From positions 333,772-397,771 of the forward strand of contig DLHT01000011.1 in NCBI GenBank assembly GCA_002483365.1: a stretch of 64,000 nt of DNA, given 5' to 3'. This DNA is from Cellvibrio sp. UBA7661 (GTDB taxonomy: Bacteria; Pseudomonadota; Gammaproteobacteria; Pseudomonadales; Cellvibrionaceae). This document shows positions 42,769 through 51,405 of this stretch, in pieces. How positions within the stretch are numbered: the first letter of the stretch is position 1; the number at the start of each line of letters is the position of its first letter. Below the pieces are notes generated by a model. The model had not been told where the DNA came from and searched no databases. It worked only from the letters and a program-made list of their open reading frames with translations. The position numbers and the translations under genes are program-made.

Positions 42769-42797
42769 TTACAACAACCCGAAAATCGATGTAAAAT
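42769..42797 (+). promoter_or_regulatory. acpP promoter
   Basis: TTACAA (42769-42774), a 17-bp spacer and TAAAAT (42792-42797) give a sigma-70-like promoter ~97 bp before acpP. The -10 sits in the loop of an 8-bp perfect inverted repeat AAAATCGA/TCGATTTT (42782-42789 with 42803-42810), a possible operator. Confidence 0.55.
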
Positions 42798-42893
42798 GCG
42801 CGTCGATTTTGACCGGAATACTTAGCTTGGTGCGATTTATACCTGAGCATTTTAGTGTTTCGAACATATAACCACTAGGAGTTACATAACATC

Positions 42894-43130
42894 ATGAGTA
42901 GCATTGAAGAACGCGTAAAAAAGATCGTTGCTGAGCAACTGGGTGTGAAAGAAGAAGAAGTGAAAAACGAAGCTTCTTTCGTCGAAGATCTGGGCGCTGA
43001 TTCTTTGGATACCGTAGAGTTAGTAATGGCTCTCGAAGAAGAATTCGAAACTGAGATTCCGGATGAAGAAGCCGAGAAAATTACCACTGTTCAATTGGCG
43101 ATCGATTACATCAATGCCAACTTGGCATAA
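42894..43130 (+). CDS. acpP: acyl carrier protein
   Basis: 78 residues, highly acidic helical protein. The phosphopantetheine attachment Ser37 is in DLGADSLDTVE. Central carrier of fatty acid synthesis. It has its own promoter and is followed by a hairpin with a T tract, so acpP can be transcribed as a short abundant message besides the longer operon transcript. Confidence 0.98.
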   Translation: MSSIEERVKKIVAEQLGVKEEEVKNEASFVEDLGADSLDTVELVMALEEEFETEIPDEEAEKITTVQLAIDYINANLA

Positions 43131-43175
43131 TTTGCCAGTTTGGTGTAATTTGACTGTTAGCTGATTTCAGTTTCC

Positions 43176-43210
43176 AAAAGGCCGTATTATTGCAAAATAG
43201 TACGGCTTTT
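43176..43210 (+). terminator. terminator/attenuator between acpP and fabF
   Basis: AAAAGGCCGTA and TACGGCTTTT form a stem with a single bulged base, with further A-T pairs inside, followed by TTTTTCTTTT. fabF begins 31 bp later on the same strand, so partial readthrough would set the acpP:fabF ratio. Confidence 0.75.
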
Positions 43211-43240
43211 TCTTTTGTGCCTCGCAGGAGAACCTAAAAC

Positions 43241-44479
43241 GTGTCACGTAAAAGAGTTGTTGTTACTGGTCTGGGTATGATCAGTTCACTGGGCAATACT
43301 GTCGCTGATACTTGGCATGGCATTGTAAATGGTAAAAGTGGGGTAGCGACTATTTCGCACTTTGATGCTTCCGCGTTTACCACGCAATTTAGTGCCTCTG
43401 TCAAAAATCTGGTGGTGGATGATTATTTCCCCGGCAAAGAAGCACGCAAGATGGATTTGTTCATCCAGTATGGCATGGTGGCGGGAATTCAGGCGATCCG
43501 TGATGCAGGTTTAGAGATCACTGAAGAAAATGCAGGTCGAATCGGTGTTTCAATCGGCTCTGGTATTGGCGGGATTGGTACCATTGAAGAAGGGTCGTCA
43601 ACCTTGGAACACAAAGGGCCTAGACGCATCTCTCCCTTTTTTGTGCCTAGTGCGATTATCAACATGATTTCAGGTAATCTGTCGATTATGTATGGTTTGC
43701 GCGGCCCTAATGTGGCGATAACAACAGCTTGTACTACAGGGACACACAGTATTGGTTTTGCGGCGCGCATGATCCAATACGGTGATGCTGACGTTATGGT
43801 TGCAGGTGGCGCAGAGATGGCAACAACACCTCTTGGTTTGGGTGGGTTTGCTGCTGCCAGAGCCTTATCGACCCGTAATGACAATCCTCAAGCGGCAAGT
43901 CGCCCATGGGACAAAGACCGCGATGGGTTTGTATTGGGCGATGGTGCAGGCGTTTTGGTGCTTGAGGAATATGAACACGCCAAAAAGCGTGGAGCCAAAA
44001 TATACGCCGAGTTGGTTGGTTTTGGTATGAGTGGTGATGCATATCATATGACTTCACCTCCTGAGGATGGCTCGGGTGCTGCTGCATCGATGCGCAATGC
44101 GATTTTAGATGCAAATATCCCGCTTGAATTGATCAATTATATCAATGCTCATGGCACTTCCACGCCTGCGGGTGATAAAGCTGAATGTCAAGCAGTGAAA
44201 TCGGTCATGGGCACAGCAGTTGGTCAGGTGGCGGTAAGTTCGACCAAGTCGATGATTGGGCATTTGCTGGGTGCAGCAGGTGCTGTTGAGGCGATTTTCA
44301 GTGTTTTGGCGATTCGCGATCAGGTTGCTCCGCCGACAATCAACCTTGATAATCCAGAAGATGGCTGTGACATCAACCTTGTGCCTCACACCGCGCAAGA
44401 GCGCAAAATCGAAGCGGTACTGTCCAATTCGTTTGGTTTCGGCGGCACTAATGGCTCGCTGATTTTTCGTAAACTGTAA
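43241..44479 (+). CDS. fabF: 3-oxoacyl-ACP synthase II
   Basis: 412 residues. Condensing enzyme extending acyl-ACP with malonyl-ACP. Catalytic Cys164 (TACTTGTHS), His near 304 (NAHGTSTPAGD) and His near 341 (SMIGHLLGAAG), plus FGFGGTN at the C-terminus. The start is GTG with CAGGAG ten bases upstream. A hairpin terminator follows the gene. Confidence 0.97.
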   Translation: MSRKRVVVTGLGMISSLGNTVADTWHGIVNGKSGVATISHFDASAFTTQFSASVKNLVVDDYFPGKEARKMDLFIQYGMVAGIQAIRDAGLEITEENAGRIGVSIGSGIGGIGTIEEGSSTLEHKGPRRISPFFVPSAIINMISGNLSIMYGLRGPNVAITTACTTGTHSIGFAARMIQYGDADVMVAGGAEMATTPLGLGGFAAARALSTRNDNPQAASRPWDKDRDGFVLGDGAGVLVLEEYEHAKKRGAKIYAELVGFGMSGDAYHMTSPPEDGSGAAASMRNAILDANIPLELINYINAHGTSTPAGDKAECQAVKSVMGTAVGQVAVSSTKSMIGHLLGAAGAVEAIFSVLAIRDQVAPPTINLDNPEDGCDINLVPHTAQERKIEAVLSNSFGFGGTNGSLIFRKL

Positions 44480-44504
44480 TGGCTGCAGTATTATCAGGTA
44501 ATGG

Positions 44505-44533
44505 CGCCGGGCTGGAGACAGCCCGGCGTTTTT
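44505..44533 (+). terminator. terminator between fabF and pabC
   Basis: Perfect 10-bp GC-rich stem CGCCGGGCTG / CAGCCCGGCG with tetraloop GAGA, followed by TTTTTAT. It is 26 bp after the fabF stop and 20 bp before pabC, which would then depend on readthrough or its own promoter. Confidence 0.85.
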
Positions 44534-44548
44534 ATATAGACTCCAGTT

Positions 44549-45418
44549 ATGTCAAATAATCTACCTTTGATCAGTGTAAATGGCGTTCTCGATGCAGCAA
44601 TATCGCCGCTTGATCGAGGCTTTGCTTATGGCGATGGCGTTTTCGAGACCTGCCGTATGCATCAAGGAAAGGTTCCTCTTTGGGATTACCATTGGGAGCG
44701 CTTGGAGCAGAGCGCCAGTTGTTTAAAAATCCCGTTGGATAAACAGCGACTCATTCATTATCGCGATGAGCTGATAAAGAAAATCGATTCTAAAGCTGCC
44801 ACAGATGCGGTTATAAAAATAATACTGACTCGTGGTGTTGGTGGTCGGGGCTATCGTTTGCCCGCACTGCCGGAACCAACTTATTGCATAGGTGTTTTTC
44901 CTGGGGCTGAGCTGCAATCAACATCATTTACTGATGGTGTAAATGTGCGTATCTGTGACCTACACCTGTCTTGTAATCCAGCGTTAGCAGGAATGAAGCA
45001 TCTCAACCGACTTGAACATATTTTGGCTCGATCGGAATGGATTGATGAATGTGCTGAGGGAATCCTGTTAGATGAAGATGGACGAGTAATTGAGGCGACG
45101 GTGAGCAACATCTTTGTTGTAAAAAATGGTCAACTGTATACCCCTGATCTCTCTAGGGCTGGGGTTGCTGGCATTATGCGTCGTTTTATTCTTGAAAGAG
45201 TTGCCCCTGTTACGGGGTTGGCTGTAAACATTGTTGAAATGAGGCTGGAGTTTCTGGCGGATGCAGATGAGGTTTTTCTTTGTAACAGTGTCTTTGGTAT
45301 TTGGCCTATAAACTATGTATTTTATGGTTCTTATAAGCTGCCGACATTGACAGAATCCTATTATCGTCAGCATCAAATCACACAAAAACTACAAAAAAAT
45401 CTTCTTGCTCTTTTGTGA
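44549..45418 (+). CDS. pabC: 4-amino-4-deoxychorismate lyase
   Basis: 289 residues, fold type IV PLP enzyme producing p-aminobenzoate and pyruvate for folate. Motifs: RGFAYGDGVFETCR (~24-37), the PLP lysine in GMKHLNRLEHILA (~152) and EATVSNIFVV. The order fabF-pabC-mltG is common in gammaproteobacteria. Substrate class (aminodeoxychorismate rather than branched amino acids) is inferred from this context. Confidence 0.9.
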   Translation: MSNNLPLISVNGVLDAAISPLDRGFAYGDGVFETCRMHQGKVPLWDYHWERLEQSASCLKIPLDKQRLIHYRDELIKKIDSKAATDAVIKIILTRGVGGRGYRLPALPEPTYCIGVFPGAELQSTSFTDGVNVRICDLHLSCNPALAGMKHLNRLEHILARSEWIDECAEGILLDEDGRVIEATVSNIFVVKNGQLYTPDLSRAGVAGIMRRFILERVAPVTGLAVNIVEMRLEFLADADEVFLCNSVFGIWPINYVFYGSYKLPTLTESYYRQHQITQKLQKNLLALL

Positions 45419-45437
45419 GGATGATTAACATTACCTT

Positions 45438-46502
45438 ATGAAAAAAAAATTATCGCTGACTACAAAACTATTAAGTTTATTGTGTGCTTTGGTATTGATT
45501 GCCATTTTAGGTGTTGTAGCTGCATGGCTTTATTTTCAGAATTGGTTGGTGTCGCCTTTGCCAATTCCCGATGATGGATATACGTATGAGCTAAAGTCTG
45601 GTCAATCACTCGGCCATCTTGCTCATGATATGGGAATGAAAGGTGCTTTAGACCACCCTCGTTTATTGCGATTGTATGCGCGATTTAGCGAAACAAATAA
45701 GATACATGCGGGAGAGTATTTTTTCCCTTTTGGAACAACTCCGAAAGCCCTCTTGGAAAAGCTGGTAAAAGGGGATGTGATTTTATACCAAGTTACGATA
45801 GTGGAAGGTTGGACGATTAAACAAGCTTTCGCCGCCCTCGCAAATGAGCAGCATATTCAGCACACGCTGGAAGGCAAAACACCCGAGCAACAATTGGTAC
45901 TATTAGATTTGCCAATCGATAATCTGGAAGGCTGGATTTTTCCAGATACCTATCGTTTCAGCCGCAACACTCCCGACGTGGATATTATTCGCAATGCTTA
46001 TCAGAAAATGAAATTATTGCTTGATGATGAGTGGGGCAAAAGGGTTCCTAACCTACCTTATCAAACTCCTTATGATGCGCTGATTATGGCTTCTATTATT
46101 GAACGTGAGACCGGGCATCACAGTGAGCGAGATAAGATAGCAGGTGTGTTTGTGCGGCGGTTGCAGCAAGGAATGAAGTTGCAAACAGATCCGACTGTGA
46201 TTTACGGAATGGGTGCAAACTATCTTGGCCGTATTACACGTAAGAATCTTGAGGAACCAACACCATACAACACCTATGTCATTGGCGGCCTGCCTCCTAC
46301 ACCTATCTCGTTGCCAAGTGCAGCTTCTATCCGTGCCGCATTAAATCCAGCACCAGGCAAGGCGCTTTACTTTGTTGCCAAGGGGGATGGAACGAGTGAG
46401 TTTTCAGACACTTTGGAGGCGCATAATCAGGCTGTCAGGCGGTACCAGCTGAATCGTCGTAGTGATTATCGCGCGGCTCCGCCTCTGCCCACAAAGAACT
46501 GA
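45438..46502 (+). CDS. mltG: endolytic murein transglycosylase MltG
   Basis: 354 residues. One N-terminal membrane helix (~8-32: LLSLLCALVLIAILGVVAAWLYF) and a periplasmic YceG domain. The catalytic Glu is in SIIERETGHHSERDKIAGVFVRRL (~218), with LQTDPTVIYG and YNTYVIGGLPPTPIS behind it. MltG cleaves nascent glycan strands and sets their length. tmk and holB, which usually follow in E. coli, do not follow here. Confidence 0.95.
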   Translation: MKKKLSLTTKLLSLLCALVLIAILGVVAAWLYFQNWLVSPLPIPDDGYTYELKSGQSLGHLAHDMGMKGALDHPRLLRLYARFSETNKIHAGEYFFPFGTTPKALLEKLVKGDVILYQVTIVEGWTIKQAFAALANEQHIQHTLEGKTPEQQLVLLDLPIDNLEGWIFPDTYRFSRNTPDVDIIRNAYQKMKLLLDDEWGKRVPNLPYQTPYDALIMASIIERETGHHSERDKIAGVFVRRLQQGMKLQTDPTVIYGMGANYLGRITRKNLEEPTPYNTYVIGGLPPTPISLPSAASIRAALNPAPGKALYFVAKGDGTSEFSDTLEAHNQAVRRYQLNRRSDYRAAPPLPTKN

Positions 46503-46664
46503 GTGTTTTTTAGTCTTTTTCATGCATGGCAGCCGTTTTCAAAGTGAATAGCGAGGTATGAAAAAAACGGTCAAATCAGTAGAATAACCCCAATTTTTGC
46601 GATTTCGTTCGATAGTGGCGAGGTCGTGTTCAAATCACGAATCATCCTATGGATTTGTTATCTC

Positions 46665-48377
46665 ATGAGCGACAATCATTCTCCGATTGCAAACAACGAT
46701 ACAGCCGATGTAAAAGCCAAGCCTTTACATTTTATCCAACAAATTATCCGTAAAGATTTGGAGCAGGGGATTCACAATAAAATTGTGACGCGCTTTCCTC
46801 CGGAGCCAAATGGTTATTTACATATTGGACATGCTAAATCTATCTGCTTGAACTTCGGTATGGCCGAGGAATTCGGCGGCGCATGCAATTTGCGTTTTGA
46901 TGACACCAATCCTGAAAAAGAAAATGAAGAGTTCGTCAACTCCATTATGGAAGACGTAAAGTGGCTTGGTTTCACATGGAATGGGGAGGTGAAGTACACG
47001 TCGGATTATTTCGATCAGTTATATGAATGGGCAATTCACTTGATCAAAAATGGTTTGGCGTTTGTGTGTGATTTAAGTGCCGAGCAAATGCGTGAATATC
47101 GTGGCACATTGGTAGAAGCTGGAAAAAATAGTCCTTATCGCGATCGCTCTGTTGAAGAAAATCTCGCATTATTTGAAAAAATGCGAGCAGGTGAATTCGA
47201 AGAAGGTGCTTGTTCGTTACGCGCAAAAATCGATATGTCATCGCCTAATATTAATTTGCGTGATCCAATTATTTACCGCATCAAAAAAGCACACCATCAT
47301 CAAACGGGCGACAAATGGTGTATTTATCCTTCGTATGATTTTGCTCATGGACAAAGTGATGCAATTGAAGGAATTACGCATTCGATTTGTACCTTGGAAT
47401 TTGAAGATCATAAACCACTTTATGACTGGTTCATTCAACATTTACCGGTACCTGCGGTGCCTCGCCAGTATGAATTTGCGCGTTTGAATATAAATTACGC
47501 AGTGACCAGCAAGCGCAAATTGAAGCAGCTGGTTGATGAGCGGCATGTGGACGGCTGGAATGATCCACGTATGCCTACGATCTCGGGTATGCGTCGTCGT
47601 GGCTTTACCCCTGCATCGCTACGCAACTTCTGCGAGCGTATTGGTGTGACTCGTTCGGACGGTGTGGTTGATGTGGGGATGTTGGAGTTTTGTGTTCGCG
47701 ATGACTTGGATAAAAACGCACCGCGGGCAATGTGCGTCTTACGTCCATTAAAAGTCACTTTGACGAATTATCCAGCAGATAAGGTAGAAACTCTTAATGT
47801 ACACAATCATCCAAACCGTGATGATTTAGGCGTTCGCACAATTCCGTTTACATCAACTGTTTTTATTGAGCAGGAAGATTTTCGTGAAGAAGCCAATAAG
47901 AAATACAAGCGTTTGGTGTTAGGTAAGCGTGTGCGTTTGCGTGGTGCGTATGTCATTGAGGCTGATGAAGCCATTAAGGATGAGGCAGGAAACATTATTG
48001 AAATTCGCGCACGAATCATTGACGGTACATTAGGAAAAGATCCAGAAGATGGTGTGAAACCAAAAGGTGTTATTCATTGGGTGTCTGCAACTCAATATCT
48101 GAATTGCGAAGTGCGTTTGTATGATCGTTTATTTTGTGACGAGTCACCTGATGCTGGTGGGAAAAACTTTTTGGATGCATTGAATCCAAAAAATCTGGAA
48201 ATTTTGCAGGGCTGTAAAGCTGAGTTGAGCTTGGCTAAGGCGGTTGTGGGTAATAGCTTCCAATTTGAACGTCAAGGCTATTTTTGTTTGGACAGTAAAT
48301 ATACCACTGCAGACAAACCCGTATTCAATCGTACGATTAGCTTAAAAGACAGCTTCGGCAAAGAAGAGCAGGAATAA
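46665..48377 (+). CDS. glnS: glutaminyl-tRNA synthetase
   Basis: 570 residues from the ATG at 46665 (MSDNHSP); an upstream extension of 13 codons has a poor start. Class I synthetase: HIGH motif PPEPNGYLHIGHAKS (HIGH at 53-56), FDDTNPEKE, and the second signature as VTSKRKLKQLV. The C-terminal half is the anticodon-binding beta-barrel domain. cysS starts one base after the stop (TAATATG), so the two synthetase genes are cotranscribed. Confidence 0.96.
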   Translation: MSDNHSPIANNDTADVKAKPLHFIQQIIRKDLEQGIHNKIVTRFPPEPNGYLHIGHAKSICLNFGMAEEFGGACNLRFDDTNPEKENEEFVNSIMEDVKWLGFTWNGEVKYTSDYFDQLYEWAIHLIKNGLAFVCDLSAEQMREYRGTLVEAGKNSPYRDRSVEENLALFEKMRAGEFEEGACSLRAKIDMSSPNINLRDPIIYRIKKAHHHQTGDKWCIYPSYDFAHGQSDAIEGITHSICTLEFEDHKPLYDWFIQHLPVPAVPRQYEFARLNINYAVTSKRKLKQLVDERHVDGWNDPRMPTISGMRRRGFTPASLRNFCERIGVTRSDGVVDVGMLEFCVRDDLDKNAPRAMCVLRPLKVTLTNYPADKVETLNVHNHPNRDDLGVRTIPFTSTVFIEQEDFREEANKKYKRLVLGKRVRLRGAYVIEADEAIKDEAGNIIEIRARIIDGTLGKDPEDGVKPKGVIHWVSATQYLNCEVRLYDRLFCDESPDAGGKNFLDALNPKNLEILQGCKAELSLAKAVVGNSFQFERQGYFCLDSKYTTADKPVFNRTISLKDSFGKEEQE

Positions 48378-48378
48378 T

Positions 48379-49773
48379 ATGCTACAGATATACAACACCC
48401 TTACACGTCAAAAAGAAATTTTTAAACCGATTCATCCCGGTAAAATTTCTATGTATGTCTGCGGTATTACGGTTTATGACTACTGCCATATTGGTCATGC
48501 TCGTACATCAATTGCATTTGATGTTATTGCTCGCTTTTTACGTAGCCAAGGATGGGATTTAAATTTCGTCCATAACATTACTGATATCGATGACAAAATC
48601 ATCCGTCGCGCCAATGAGCTTGGTGAAAAATTTGACGCTCTAACCAAGCGTTTTATCGATGCTATGCATGAAGATGAAAGAGCGCTTGGAATACTGCCAC
48701 CTAGCATAGAGCCGCGCGCTACCGAGTTTATTGGTCCTATTATCGAAATTGTCGAAACCCTGATCCAAAAAGGCCATGCTTACGCTGCAAAAAATGGTGA
48801 TGTTTACTATCGCGTCACCAGCTTTGATGGTTATGGAAATTTGTCCAACAAAAATATCGATGAGCTCCTGGCGGGCGCGCGTATCGAAGTTGACGAAATC
48901 AAAGAGGATGCTCGTGATTTCGTGTTGTGGAAGGCAGCTAAACCTGGTGAGCCTTCATGGCCATCGCCTTGGGGTGAAGGCCGCCCTGGATGGCATATTG
49001 AGTGCTCTGCCATGGCGAAAAAATGTTGTGGAGATCAGCTGGATATTCATGGAGGTGGCGCTGATTTACAATTCCCTCACCATGAAAATGAAATTGCACA
49101 AAGTGAAGCGGCTAACGGGCATTCTTATGTGAATTACTGGATGCATGTGGCTCCATTACGTGTAGATGGCGAAAAGATGTCCAAGTCGTTAGGGAATTTT
49201 TTTACCATCCGTGATGTGTTGGAAAAATATCATCCAGAAGTGGTCAGATTTTTTCTGATTACCAGCCACTATCGTAGCCCTATTAATTATTCGGAAGATA
49301 GTTTGGTTGAAGCGCGAGCGGGTCTGGAGCGTTTCTATGCCGCACTTCGTGAGTATGTAGCTGTGCCAGCTGCGGAATTATCGGCAATTTCAGGTAGTCA
49401 GTATTATGCTGCGTTCGTAGATGCAATGAACGATGACTTTAATACTCGTGTTGCGTTAGCAACGATGTATGATCTTGTGCGCGAGCTAAACAGTTGCGAA
49501 GCTGGATCAGAAAAAGCGACTCAGCTGGCGAGTGAATTAAAAGCACTGGGTTCAATTCTTGGTATTTTCCGTTTCGATCCTACAGAGTTTTTACAATCAG
49601 GTGCTGGAGATCAGATTTCTGCTGATGAAGTTAATGCCTTGGTCGCAGAACGTATTCAGGCTAAAAAAGACAAAAATTATGCTCGCGCCGATGAAATCCG
49701 CAAACAGTTAACCGCAAATAAAATTGTGATTGAAGATGCTAAAGATGGCACTACCCAATGGCGACGTGAATAA
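48379..49773 (+). CDS. cysS: cysteinyl-tRNA synthetase
   Basis: 464 residues. Zinc ligand Cys28 precedes the HIGH motif (YDYCHIGHART, HIGH 37-40); the other ligands are in WHIECSAMAKK and PHHENEIAQSE, and KMSKS is at 266-270. The C-terminal helical region ends the protein as usual. It lacks a separate promoter and is coupled to glnS. Confidence 0.97.
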   Translation: MLQIYNTLTRQKEIFKPIHPGKISMYVCGITVYDYCHIGHARTSIAFDVIARFLRSQGWDLNFVHNITDIDDKIIRRANELGEKFDALTKRFIDAMHEDERALGILPPSIEPRATEFIGPIIEIVETLIQKGHAYAAKNGDVYYRVTSFDGYGNLSNKNIDELLAGARIEVDEIKEDARDFVLWKAAKPGEPSWPSPWGEGRPGWHIECSAMAKKCCGDQLDIHGGGADLQFPHHENEIAQSEAANGHSYVNYWMHVAPLRVDGEKMSKSLGNFFTIRDVLEKYHPEVVRFFLITSHYRSPINYSEDSLVEARAGLERFYAALREYVAVPAAELSAISGSQYYAAFVDAMNDDFNTRVALATMYDLVRELNSCEAGSEKATQLASELKALGSILGIFRFDPTEFLQSGAGDQISADEVNALVAERIQAKKDKNYARADEIRKQLTANKIVIEDAKDGTTQWRRE

Positions 49774-49785
49774 GGGCCGATTTTG

Positions 49786-49986
49786 ATGAATGAGCAATTA
49801 TTTAACGGCTATGCATTACACTGGGCGGGCGGTTTTTTGCTCATTTATGTGTTGACCCAACTATTGGTTTCCAAGCATTCCCGATTCCAACTTTTATCAC
49901 CAATTCAGAAGAGTATAGCGGTTAAAATCATAGCAATATGTGGTTTTGTTTTGGCGTATATCATAGTGAAAGCTTTGGTTGTTTGA
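49786..49986 (+). CDS. small membrane protein, unknown function
   Basis: 66 residues from the ATG at 49786 (a TTG one codon earlier is less likely), 12 bp after cysS on the same strand. Two hydrophobic helices: ~13-28 (HWAGGFLLIYVLTQLL) and ~44-65 (AVKIIAICGFVLAYIIVKALVV), the loop being basic (SKHSRFQLLSPIQKS). Not recognised. Position suggests a transcript shared with glnS-cysS. Confidence 0.55.
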   Translation: MNEQLFNGYALHWAGGFLLIYVLTQLLVSKHSRFQLLSPIQKSIAVKIIAICGFVLAYIIVKALVV

Positions 49987-50042
49987 GTGACGTTCGTTTT
50001 TGAGGGAGCGCAGCTCTTTTCTTTGTTATTGGTTTTGATTCC

Positions 50043-50327
50043 ATGAAACTACACAGGTTATTTCGGCATAGAGGGCTAGGCATTAATCTGCTAGCAAGTT
50101 TTTGTTTTTTAATGCTGGCTGTTTATGGCTGGGGCATGAGCTGGAAAGAGCTAGGTAGTTATTTGATTGTACTACTAAGCTTGCTTGCAGGCTTGATTGT
50201 TGTCGCTGCAATATTTGCCTGGCTGCTAGGCAAAATAAGACAAAATAGAGGTAATCAGTCGGATATAAGCACTCGTTCAGATTCGGCACAAGAGTCTGAG
50301 GATGTTATTGATGATGAAACAAAATAA
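50043..50327 (+). CDS. small membrane protein with acidic tail, unknown function
   Basis: 94 residues. A basic N-terminus (KLHRLFRHRG) followed by two hydrophobic segments (~13-30 and ~40-62), then a charged linker (KIRQNRGN) and an acidic, Ser-rich C-terminus (EDVIDDETK). No recognised family. It ends 20 bp before the convergent ypjD gene. Confidence 0.55.
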   Translation: MKLHRLFRHRGLGINLLASFCFLMLAVYGWGMSWKELGSYLIVLLSLLAGLIVVAAIFAWLLGKIRQNRGNQSDISTRSDSAQESEDVIDDETK

Positions 50328-50346
50328 TAAAAAGAACGGCTCAGGT

Positions 50347-51147
50347 TCAAATTCTATTAAGAATAATTTCCAGCACCATCTTGCTGCCAAAGTAAGCGAG
50401 CATAAGGCAGATGAAACCCGCTAAAGCCCAGCGGGTTGCTTTAGTTCCCCTCCAGCCCATTTGGTAGCGCCCCCACAGTAGTGAGGCATAAATAAACCAG
50501 GCAATTAATGCAAATACTGTTTTGTGTACCAAATGTTGCGCGAACATGTCTTCAAGAAAATAAAATCCTGACAGTATTGCTAAGGTTAATAGGATCTCCC
50601 CAACCCATAAAAGCTCGAAGAGAAGCGACTCCATGGTTTGTAGTGGCGGGAGTAGACGTGCATTTGCGATGCGATTTTTATGCTTTAGCGCGTGGTTTTG
50701 ATAGGCCAATATAAGCGCTTGCAGGCTGGCGATAGTAAGCAGGCTGTAAGCAAGTATCGATAAAATCACATGTGCGGCTATTGTATAGCTGAGCGAGTGT
50801 TGCCATTCAGGGTTGGTTGCTGTGATCGATGCCAGTACGGATAGGGCCGATAGGGGGAATAGCAATAAAAATAAATTGTGTAGTGCTTTTTTCATGCTAC
50901 TAAAAAGCACAATCGCATTTACCACCCAGAATATAAGAGAGGAAATAGAGAATAAGCTGAAAGCAATTCCGTCATGGCTAACACTGATGCCGTATACGCC
51001 TAGGCCATGAATGATAAGCCCAAGTGCTGCGGTTCCCAATAGTTGCACGGAATGAATAGGTTTTTGGCGAATGAACAGGCTGCCAAAATAGATGGCAGCA
51101 GAGATATAAATGAAAATAGCAATCAGGTTGGCGCTCAGGGTTATCAT
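50347..51147 (-). CDS. CcsA/YpjD-family cytochrome c assembly-like membrane protein
   Basis: 266 residues, about eight membrane helices. It has the ResC/CcsA-type pattern (HSLSYTIAAHVILSILAYSLLTIASLQALILAYQ, ~117-150, with a conserved His, and HKTVFALIAWFIYASLLWGRYQMGWRGTKATRWALAGF, ~210, including the His and GWRG motif). YpjD/CorE proteins sit next to ffh in many gammaproteobacteria, as here (divergent). Exact role uncertain; link to heme handling is family inference. Confidence 0.85.
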   Translation of the reverse strand: MITLSANLIAIFIYISAAIYFGSLFIRQKPIHSVQLLGTAALGLIIHGLGVYGISVSHDGIAFSLFSISSLIFWVVNAIVLFSSMKKALHNLFLLLFPLSALSVLASITATNPEWQHSLSYTIAAHVILSILAYSLLTIASLQALILAYQNHALKHKNRIANARLLPPLQTMESLLFELLWVGEILLTLAILSGFYFLEDMFAQHLVHKTVFALIAWFIYASLLWGRYQMGWRGTKATRWALAGFICLMLAYFGSKMVLEIILNRI

Positions 51148-51405
51148 GCTTTAAGGCTAATCCGTAAGGGGCTGGCATTGGCAAAACCGGGGTGCCAAGT
51201 GTGTCATAAGGTACCTCTAAAGAGAAGTGTAGATGAGAAACATACTTATTAAGCCATGGCTGATCTAAACCCGTATGGGTAAAGCAGCAATTGCCTATCT
51301 TTGAAGGTATAATCGTCGCAACTTGTCGAGGCTAGTGTTGTAAGAGGATTTTTTACAATATGGCCAGTTATTGATACCGATTTTTCCGTTTTTTTGAGAG
51401 ACGCT

